A DNA stretch of 64,000 bases from assembly GCF_949296715.1 (NCBI RefSeq), contig NZ_CASFQD010000013.1, forward strand, positions 1 to 64,000. The letters are read 5' to 3'. Origin of the DNA: an uncultured Alistipes sp. Lineage in GTDB: Bacteria; Bacteroidota; Bacteroidia; Bacteroidales; Rikenellaceae. The notes under the pieces are model-generated. The model did not search any database. It had not been told where the DNA came from and saw nothing but the letters and a program-made list of their open reading frames with translations. A program made the translations under genes and the position numbers. Below, one piece after another: positions 58,274-64,000 of the stretch. The first letter of the stretch is position 1; each line of letters begins with the position of its first letter.

Positions 58274-60327
58274 CGTTTGCGGAATTTGGGGGTGATGCCC
58301 AGGAAGAACGAGACGTTGAGCCGCGGCATGGGCCGCGAGAGGACCGTTTCGTACTCCTCGTTCAGCAGGTTGTGGATGCAGCCCTTGAGCGAGAACGACG
58401 CCCACGGGCATTCGAAGCTGCGGGCGAGCGAGAGGTCGCTCATGAAGTAGGGCTTCACGCGCCCCAGCACGCCGGGGTCGTTGTCCGTCATCGTGTAGCG
58501 CTCGCTGTACCAGCACCACTTGTAGCCGAGTTCCCAGCGCCGCCACAGCAGCCGCGCGGTGAAGGCCGCCGAGTAGACCGGGATGTAGACCAGCTGCTTG
58601 CCCACGGAGCGGTCCGCGGGGCTGAACTTGTCGCCGCGGTTGATCGAGCGCGTCCAGGCGAAGTTGCCGTCGAAGCAGGCCCGCCAGCCGCCGTTCCAGG
58701 CCGCCTCGGCCGTGAGCTTCGTCTCGATGCCGTAGCTGTGTACGCGCCGCACGTTGACCGGCGTGTAGATGCCCTGCTTGGCGGTGGCGATCCAGAGGAT
58801 CCAGTCGTCGATATAGGAGTCGAAGGCCGTGACGGAGGCCTTCAGGCTCCGCCCTTTGCCGCCGAGCGCCGTCTCGACGCCGGCATCCCACGTCCAGCCG
58901 TGCTCGGGCTTGAGGTCGGGGTTGCCGCCCGGGCGGAAGTAGAGGTCGTTGAGGGTCGGGAAGCGGTAGTTGCGCGCCGCCGAGGCCTTCACGACAACGT
59001 TGCCGCGCCGCGAGAGCAGATAGTCGGCGAAGAGTGCCGGGATCAGGGGCGTCGTGCGGTCGCCGTAGAGCTCCCAGCGCAGGTCGGCCGCCACGCCCAG
59101 CCGCGGGTGCGGGCGCCACTTCACGGCGGCGAAGGCCGAGGCCTCGAAGCGCTGCTTGCGGTAGAGCGTGTCGGCGTGCTGGCCCGTGACGTAGTCGATG
59201 ACCGAAAGGTCGCCCGTGCGCGTGTCGTGCTGGTGCATGGAGAGGCTGCCCGTGAAGAGCCACCGCTCGCCGAGGGCGTATTCGGCCTCGGCCTCGGCGA
59301 AGAGTGTGCGGATGCGGCTCTGCGCATCGGTCGCCGAGAAGAAGTTGCCCTGTCCCTCGACGTCGACGCGCATCAGGTAGCGCATCTCGGTGTGGGTGTA
59401 GCCGCCGCGCACCTCGGTCTTCAGCCCGCCGCGCAGCCGCTGCCACGCCGCCACGGCGCGCAGCGTGCGTTCGTCCTGCGTGTTGCGCTTCTGCTTGTCG
59501 GTGTTGCGCTCGGCGCTGGTCATCGCCAGCCCGCGGTGCGAGTCGAGGTACCAGGCCGCCAGCGAGAGCCGGTCGCCGCCGCGCGTCGTGCAGTAGAACT
59601 CCTGCATCACGTGCAGGTCGCGGAAGCCTCCGCCGCGGTTGCGCTGCAACGGGTAGTATGAGTCGACGATGTTGCCGTTCTCGTCCGTGACGATCTGCTT
59701 GGTGTTGTAGTTGTGGTAGCGGAAGTCGTTTTCCGAGGTGCTGCACAGCAGGCGCGTGGAGCTGCTCCAGCGCTTCCCGCGCCAGGTCAGGCGGGCGAAC
59801 TCGTCGAAGGTCGAGAACGACCCCACGCCCTGCACGTAGCGCAGCGAAAGCCCCTCCTCCTCGGGCGGCGAGGTCTTCAGCGTCACGGCGCCGCCCAGTC
59901 CGCCCCCCGTGATGCCCACCGAGCTGGCGCCGTGGAAGACCGCCGCGTCGTCGATGAAGTAGGAGGGGATGAGCGAGAAGTCTACCTGCCCGAGCATCGG
60001 CGAGTTGACCTTCATGCCGTTCCACGTCACCTGCGTGTGCGAGGGCGCCGTGCCGCGGAACGAGGCCGTCGCGAGCGTCGCGCGGCCGTAGGACTTGATG
60101 AAGATGGTCGTTCCGGTGGTCAGGGCGTCGGCCAGCGACGAGGTGATGTTCTCGCGCAGGACGGTGCTGTCGATCTGCGTGCGCTGCACGCCGATCTGCT
60201 TCATCGGGCGGCTCGCGGCGATCTCCACCCGTTCGATGTCGATGCTGCGCGCCGTCGCGTCGCCCTGCGCGGCGGCGGTCGCCGTGCAGAGAGCCGAGAG
60301 CAGGAGGAGGATGACGTTCCGGAGCAC
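58270..60327 (-). CDS. btuB: TonB-dependent cobalamin receptor (BtuB-like)
   Basis: 685 residues from a GTG start at 60327, which gives a clean signal peptide (LRNVILLLLSALCTATAAAQ); no ATG fits between the previous stop and the signal. TonB box region VEIAASRPMKQIG, then a plug domain (SLADALTTGTTIFIKSYGRATLATASFRG) and a 22-strand barrel ending in a charged tail after LNVSFFLGITPKF. No SusC-type N-terminal domain. Its place under a cobalamin riboswitch with a BtuG-like gene identifies the ligand as a corrinoid. Confidence 0.92.
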   Translation of the reverse strand: MLRNVILLLLSALCTATAAAQGDATARSIDIERVEIAASRPMKQIGVQRTQIDSTVLRENITSSLADALTTGTTIFIKSYGRATLATASFRGTAPSHTQVTWNGMKVNSPMLGQVDFSLIPSYFIDDAAVFHGASSVGITGGGLGGAVTLKTSPPEEEGLSLRYVQGVGSFSTFDEFARLTWRGKRWSSSTRLLCSTSENDFRYHNYNTKQIVTDENGNIVDSYYPLQRNRGGGFRDLHVMQEFYCTTRGGDRLSLAAWYLDSHRGLAMTSAERNTDKQKRNTQDERTLRAVAAWQRLRGGLKTEVRGGYTHTEMRYLMRVDVEGQGNFFSATDAQSRIRTLFAEAEAEYALGERWLFTGSLSMHQHDTRTGDLSVIDYVTGQHADTLYRKQRFEASAFAAVKWRPHPRLGVAADLRWELYGDRTTPLIPALFADYLLSRRGNVVVKASAARNYRFPTLNDLYFRPGGNPDLKPEHGWTWDAGVETALGGKGRSLKASVTAFDSYIDDWILWIATAKQGIYTPVNVRRVHSYGIETKLTAEAAWNGGWRACFDGNFAWTRSINRGDKFSPADRSVGKQLVYIPVYSAAFTARLLWRRWELGYKWCWYSERYTMTDNDPGVLGRVKPYFMSDLSLARSFECPWASFSLKGCIHNLLNEEYETVLSRPMPRLNVSFFLGITPKFRKR

Positions 60328-60335
60328 TGCGGCGG

Positions 60336-61214
60336 TTACTCTTTGCGGGTGACGGTGCGGAAGCAGCCGATGCCGCACACCTCGGTCGAAATCTCGCCGA
60401 TGTTCGGGCGCGTGTCCCTCACACCGGTCTGTACCTTGATGAAGTCCACCTGCGTGAGGTTGGCCGGCGCCCCGTCCTCCGTCACGGCGTTGGCGATGCG
60501 CAGGCAGTTGATGCCGCTCACCAGATCGCGGCTCGACGCGTTGTCGGCATATCCCCAGCCGAAGGCCACCATGACGTAGCGGCCGTCGTCGGCCTCCGTG
60601 ACATTGCTCGGAAGCAGCGTCCCGCCGAAGGAGAAGGCCGGCTCTTCGAGCCAGGCCGGGAAGTAGCTCTCCTGCGTATGGAAGTCGTTGCGCTCGACGA
60701 TCCCTTCGTTGCCGCGGTTGTCGCGCCAGACGATCTCGCCGCCGGGCTGCTCCGGACGGTAGTAGGTAATCGCGTATTCCCGGTCGGAGCGGTCGAACTC
60801 GCTGCCGCGCAGCTCGTACCAGGTGTCGTTGGGCAGCCCGTCGCCGTTCGTGTCCTGCATGACGTAGACGATGCCCGGCTCGGACGACCCGTCGAAGGTG
60901 TTGCCGCGGACCCACAGCTCGTAGTCGTCGCCCGCCGGGACGGGCTCGTCGAAGCGGGCGACGAGCATGCCGCCCCAGCCGCCCAGCGAGACGTAGTTGC
61001 CTTCGGCCAGGCGCCGCTCGGCATAGGCGCAGGCTCCGTCCGCGGTCGTTTCGCCGTTGAAGCCGCTCTGCGGCTCGTTGATGAACTGCCCCGGCGCCGG
61101 GGTGTACTCGATGATGCGGTCGGCGGGCTGCGAAATGCGGCTCGTGACGAACTCCTCGCTCGAATTGCAGGCGGCGGCCGCCGCGGCGAGGATCAGCAAT
61201 GCGTATCTTTTCAT
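60336..61214 (-). CDS. Surface lipoprotein of the cobalamin operon, function unknown
   Basis: 292 residues. Lipobox-like AAAAAC at ~11-16. The mature protein starts with SRISQPADRIIEYTPAPGQFINE and is strand-rich: YVSLGGWGGMLVARFDEPVP, YELWVRGNTFDGSSEPGIVYVMQDTNGDGLPNDTWYELRGSEFD. The DTNGDGLPND stretch resembles a dockerin/EF-hand-type calcium loop. Fold probably jelly-roll (C-terminal galactose-binding type). Overlaps the upstream BtuG-like stop by 4 bases and lies 8 bases before btuB, so it is likely part of the surface uptake complex. Confidence 0.75.
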   Translation of the reverse strand: MKRYALLILAAAAAACNSSEEFVTSRISQPADRIIEYTPAPGQFINEPQSGFNGETTADGACAYAERRLAEGNYVSLGGWGGMLVARFDEPVPAGDDYELWVRGNTFDGSSEPGIVYVMQDTNGDGLPNDTWYELRGSEFDRSDREYAITYYRPEQPGGEIVWRDNRGNEGIVERNDFHTQESYFPAWLEEPAFSFGGTLLPSNVTEADDGRYVMVAFGWGYADNASSRDLVSGINCLRIANAVTEDGAPANLTQVDFIKVQTGVRDTRPNIGEISTEVCGIGCFRTVTRKE

Positions 61215-62266
61215 GGCTTGACTGTGGTTTGCGGTTTGAAGCAGAACGAGCCCGGCACGATGCCCACGCGCAGCGTGTCGACGGCCCGGCCCTGCGGCGT
61301 GAAGCGGTAGACGACGCCGTGCTGCACGTAGTCGATGGCGTCGGCGACGTAGACCTCCGACGTTGTGGGATCGACCCCCAGCCCGTAGTAGATCGTTCCG
61401 GCATAGGGCAGGAAGGGTGTTGCGGGGAGCTGCTCGTCGTCGACGCGCATGCGCCAGACGTCGCGGTTGATGAAGTAGAGCGTGTCTCGCCGTCCGTTGA
61501 GGGCGAGCCGCGCGGGGTGGTCGCCCGCCGGGAAGGAGAAGGTGCGCTCGATGCGGCGCGTCGCGGCGTCGATGCGGTAGAGGACCGCGGGGTCGTTCAG
61601 CCCGTCGGTCACGGTCCAGAGCTTGCCGTTGCGGTCGACGGCCAGCGCCGAGGGCTGGCGTCCCACGGTGATCGAGTCGACGAGCCGCTCCGTGCGGGTG
61701 TCGATGACCAGCAGCTTGTTGTCGTAGGACCAGCAGTTGACGAAGACCTCGTCGCCCCACTGCACCATCTGTTCGGTCGACTTGTGGCCGTTGGTCGCGA
61801 TGTGGCCCCGGATGCGGTTCGTGCGGGCGTCCGCGACGGTGATGCGCGGGTCGTAGAGGTCCGTAATGTAGAGCGTCGTGTCGTTCGGGAAGTGCACGTA
61901 GCGGGGCGAGACGACCCCCTCGATGATACCCCGCAGGCGGAACGTTGCGGGGTCGATCTCGTAGACTGCGCCCGAGTTGTTGACCACGACGTAGGCGCGG
62001 CCGTCGTGCAGGCTCATCGACTGGGCCACGTCGCCGAGCTTCATGCCGTTGGCGCGGATGAAGACCTCGTTCTCGAGCTGCCGCGTCGCGGGGTCGTAGT
62101 ACGAGAGCGAGGCGTTGTCCCACGTGAAGTTGCCCTCGCAGGTGATGAAGACGCCGCGGCCCGAGGTGGCGAATGCCTCCTCGTCGAGCGGTCCGTAGTC
62201 CATGCAGGCCGTGGCCAGCGCCGCGGCCGCACAGCAGGCGGCGATATGTCCTTTCCAGCGTCTCAT
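61211..62266 (-). CDS. btuG: BtuG-like beta-propeller surface lipoprotein (B12 capture)
   Basis: 351 residues. Lipobox (LATAC) near 17-21. Seven-bladed YncE/DUF5074-type propeller: repeats such as LEVLVIDTRTERLVDSITVGRQPSALAVD and VYEIDPATFRLRGIIEGVVSPRYVHF with a recurring D-x-T/A-T-x-R pattern. In Bacteroides BtuG grips cobalamin with very high affinity and sits on BtuB. First gene after a cobalamin riboswitch and two genes before btuB. The gene name is by context and fold, not residue-level proof. Confidence 0.85.
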   Translation of the reverse strand: MRRWKGHIAACCAAAALATACMDYGPLDEEAFATSGRGVFITCEGNFTWDNASLSYYDPATRQLENEVFIRANGMKLGDVAQSMSLHDGRAYVVVNNSGAVYEIDPATFRLRGIIEGVVSPRYVHFPNDTTLYITDLYDPRITVADARTNRIRGHIATNGHKSTEQMVQWGDEVFVNCWSYDNKLLVIDTRTERLVDSITVGRQPSALAVDRNGKLWTVTDGLNDPAVLYRIDAATRRIERTFSFPAGDHPARLALNGRRDTLYFINRDVWRMRVDDEQLPATPFLPYAGTIYYGLGVDPTTSEVYVADAIDYVQHGVVYRFTPQGRAVDTLRVGIVPGSFCFKPQTTVKP

Positions 62267-62359
62267 CCGTATCGTGGCGGGCGGGGCGCGTGGCGGGGGA
62301 AAAGAGGAATTTCACACGGACACGTCACCCCATTCTCCGCAGGGTTCGTAAGGTTCGGA

Positions 62360-62537
62360 GCGCAATGGCAGGTCTTCTGACTCGTTACCGTTCGGGCGCC
62401 TTCCCGTCCCCGGGGGACAGTGGCGTGATGCCGGAACGCAGGGTGTAACTCACAGCAGCGGGAACTGTTGCCGGTTTGCACGGCATTCCCTTTTGATCCG
62501 GACGGCGCATGCGGCCGTCCCTGTGGAACCATTGCGC
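62360..62537 (-). promoter_or_regulatory. Cobalamin riboswitch of the B12-uptake operon
   Basis: Minus strand. The B12 box region AGTCAGAAGACCTGCC lies near 62382-62367; core AAAAGGGAA at ~62494-62486 and AGTTCCCGCTGCTGTGA at ~62467-62451 follow the family pattern. P1 pairs 62529-62537 with 62360-62368 (9 base pairs, perfect). A -7 element TACTTTTG (62547-62540) lies three bases upstream; the -33 is weak. The btuG start is ~95 bases downstream. Confidence 0.93.
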
Positions 62538-62634
62538 GGCAAAAGTAACCTTTTTTTGCGAGATTGCCATGCGTATTCGTGCATTTCGGCTAAAAAGATT
62601 ATCTTTGCGGAACAGTGAGAGGTTTCGAAAGGGC

Positions 62635-63075
62635 ATGGAAACGGTGATCGATACGGTGAGCGAGGTGACGCCGTCCGTGTGCGAGGCGTTCGCGCGGCTC
62701 ATGCCGCAGCTCTCGGCGCGTCTGGGCGCCCCCTCCGCCGAACGGCTGCGGCGCATCTGCTTATCGCCGGCCTCCGCGCTGCTGGCCGCACGGCGCGGTG
62801 CGGAGATCGTCGGGCTGCTGACGCTCGTGTGGTACGACGCCCCCTCGGGCCGCAAGGCGTGGATCGAGGATGTGGTCGTCGATGCCGCGGCACGCGGCTG
62901 CGGCGCGGGTGAGGCGCTGGTGCGTGCAGCGCTTGCGCGTGCCCGGCAGGTGGGGGCCGACCGGGTGATGCTCACCTCGTCGGCGGCCCGCACGGCGGCC
63001 CGGAACCTCTACCGGAAAGTGGGATTCGAAGAGGCGGAGACGACGGTTTTCGCCCTTAAAACGGAAGAACAATGA
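62635..63075 (+). CDS. GNAT-family N-acetyltransferase
   Basis: 146 residues from the ATG at 62635; an in-frame upstream extension crosses the -7 element TATCTTTG at 62600-62607 and was rejected. GNAT core: GAEIVGLLTLVWYDAPSGRKAWIEDVVVDAAARGCGAGEALVRAAL, whose last part is the acetyl-CoA loop (R-G-x-G-x-G/A), then MLTSSAARTAARNLYRKVGFE. Cytoplasmic; acceptor unknown. Its stop overlaps the next start (ATGA). Confidence 0.92.
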   Translation: METVIDTVSEVTPSVCEAFARLMPQLSARLGAPSAERLRRICLSPASALLAARRGAEIVGLLTLVWYDAPSGRKAWIEDVVVDAAARGCGAGEALVRAALARARQVGADRVMLTSSAARTAARNLYRKVGFEEAETTVFALKTEEQ

Positions 63076-64000
63076 AGAAATTTCTGAAAATTACGGCAAC
63101 GGTGGTGGCCGTGGTGCTGGTGGCGGCGATCGTTACGCCGCTGCTGTTTCGCGGACGGATTGTCGAGATCGTCAAGCGCGAGGCCAATGAGATGCTGACG
63201 GCGCGGCTCGATTTCGAGAAACTCGACATCAGCCTGCTGCGCAACTTTCCCAACGCCTCGCTGAACCTCAAGGGGCTGACACTCGTCGGTACCGACCGCT
63301 TCGAGGGCGATACGATCGTCGCGGCCAAGCGTATTTCGGTGGTCGTGAACCTCATGTCGCTCGTGGGCGATGAGGGGTTCGAGGTGCGCAAGATCGTCCT
63401 TGCGTCGCCCGCCGTACATGCGCACAAGCTTGCCGACGGCGCGGTCAACTGGAACGTGATGAAACCCTCGGGCGAGGCCGACACGACGGCTGCCGCGGAG
63501 GAGAACTCCTCGGCGTTCCGCCTTTCGGTCCGCGACTTCCGGATTTCGGATGCCGTGATCCGCTACGAGGACGACTCGACGAACATGCAGTTCCGCACGG
63601 CGCCGCTGTCGCTCGGGCTCCGGGGCGACCTGTCGGCCGACGAGACGCAGCTGGACCTCGACCTGCTGGCCCGGGGCGTCAGCCTCACGCAGGGCGGCGT
63701 GCCGCTGCTGAGCGATGCCGAGACGGCGCTCGACGCCGAGATTTCGGCCGACCTGGTGAACGGCCGCTTCACCTTCTCGCGCAACACACTGCGCCTGAAT
63801 GCCATCGAGATGCGCCTCGACGGCTGGGTGCAGCAGACCGACGATGCCCTGACGATGGATATCAGCGCCGGATGCAGCGACGTGCGCTTCAAGGACCTGC
63901 TGTCGCTCATCCCGGCCTTCTACAAACACGAGTTCCGCAACCTGGCGGCGTCGGGCGAGCTCTCGATGGAGCTCTGGGCCCGGGGCGAGATGCGCGGGTC
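63072..64000 (+). CDS. AsmA-family protein (partial, runs off the window)
   Basis: The first 309 residues are visible and the frame stays open to the last base. An N-terminal membrane anchor (residues 3-27, FLKITATVVAVVLVAAIVTPLL) is followed by AsmA features: MLTARLDFEKLDISLLRNFPNASLNLKGLTLVG, then strand repeats such as FRLSVRDFRISDAVIRYEDD. AsmA-like proteins are inner-membrane anchored and reach into the periplasm; several move lipid to the outer membrane. Length cannot be told. Confidence 0.85.
   Translation, partial: MKKFLKITATVVAVVLVAAIVTPLLFRGRIVEIVKREANEMLTARLDFEKLDISLLRNFPNASLNLKGLTLVGTDRFEGDTIVAAKRISVVVNLMSLVGDEGFEVRKIVLASPAVHAHKLADGAVNWNVMKPSGEADTTAAAEENSSAFRLSVRDFRISDAVIRYEDDSTNMQFRTAPLSLGLRGDLSADETQLDLDLLARGVSLTQGGVPLLSDAETALDAEISADLVNGRFTFSRNTLRLNAIEMRLDGWVQQTDDALTMDISAGCSDVRFKDLLSLIPAFYKHEFRNLAASGELSMELWARGEMRG

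Noticed and set aside
57590..60025. One long 811-codon frame covering the alkylation-repair gene and most of btuB
   Set aside because: The upstream part is an off-frame reading of btuB without protein character; only the last 227 codons match AlkD-like proteins.
58270..61404. A 1044-codon frame joining btuB to upstream sequence
   Set aside because: The first ~360 codons are an off-frame reading of the lipoprotein gene; the signal peptide begins at the GTG at 60327.

Overview
The window is a 64 kb piece of a Bacteroidetes chromosome. Its high GC (clearly above Bacteroides for most of its length), SusC/SusD-type polysaccharide loci, a fused SdhCAB complex and the Bacteroidetes promoter form (TTG, 19-20 bases, TAnnTTTG) point to a gut anaerobe of the Alistipes/Rikenellaceae type. 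The genus call is inference; the phylum call is firm. No insertion sequence, prophage, CRISPR array or rRNA was seen. One tRNA and two cobalamin riboswitches were found.

Layout. 1-3.7 kb: a PadR-controlled envelope module (three PspC-domain proteins, a PadR repressor, a DUF2807 adhesin-head protein) behind a promoter with a palindromic operator. 3.8-6.6 kb: sugar-phosphate genes (pfkA, a PfkB-type kinase, a TalC-type transaldolase). 6.7-8.8 kb: a low-GC gene for a secreted EF-hand/LRR/TPR protein with a recent internal duplication. 9.0-12.4 kb: sdhCAB. 12.5-14 kb: 5-formyl-THF cyclo-ligase, a patatin phospholipase, and a candidate structured small RNA on the minus strand. 14.5-16.8 kb: an outer-membrane barrel (DUF5723) with a lipoprotein partner. 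17-19.2 kb: uvrC and tRNA-Leu(CAA).

19.5-31.3 kb: a polysaccharide utilisation locus on the minus strand (SusR-like sensor, SusC, SusD, SusE/F, GH66, GH97), best read as a dextran/alpha-1,6-glucan system. 32.7-42.8 kb: a second locus on the plus strand (ECF sigma, FecR, STN-type SusC, SusD, GH18, two DUF1735 surface lipoproteins carrying LamG-like and discoidin-like modules), best read as a host N-glycan system. It is followed by an unexplained array of ~44-base repeats, each holding a short hairpin. In the last three units the stem sequence changes while pairing is kept.

43.4-50.3 kb: a GNAT-nitrilase fusion, a lipoprotein with a collagen-like linker, a TPR/HTH membrane regulator, a DUF6064-like membrane protein and a split ThrE-type exporter. 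50.3-53.3 kb: anaerobic ribonucleotide reductase nrdDG under a cobalamin riboswitch. 53.4-57.5 kb: polyprenyl-phosphate sugar and glycosyltransferase genes (GT39, GtrA, GT87, Dpm1-like GT2). 57.6-62.5 kb: a cobalamin-uptake operon under a second cobalamin riboswitch (BtuG-like propeller, a lipoprotein of unknown role, BtuB-like receptor) ending in a DNA-alkylation-repair gene. 62.6-64 kb: a GNAT acetyltransferase and the start of an AsmA-family gene that runs off the window.

Most promising for something undescribed: the covarying hairpin array (42985-43245), the orphan small-RNA transcription unit (14014-14220), and the two B12-responsive operons.
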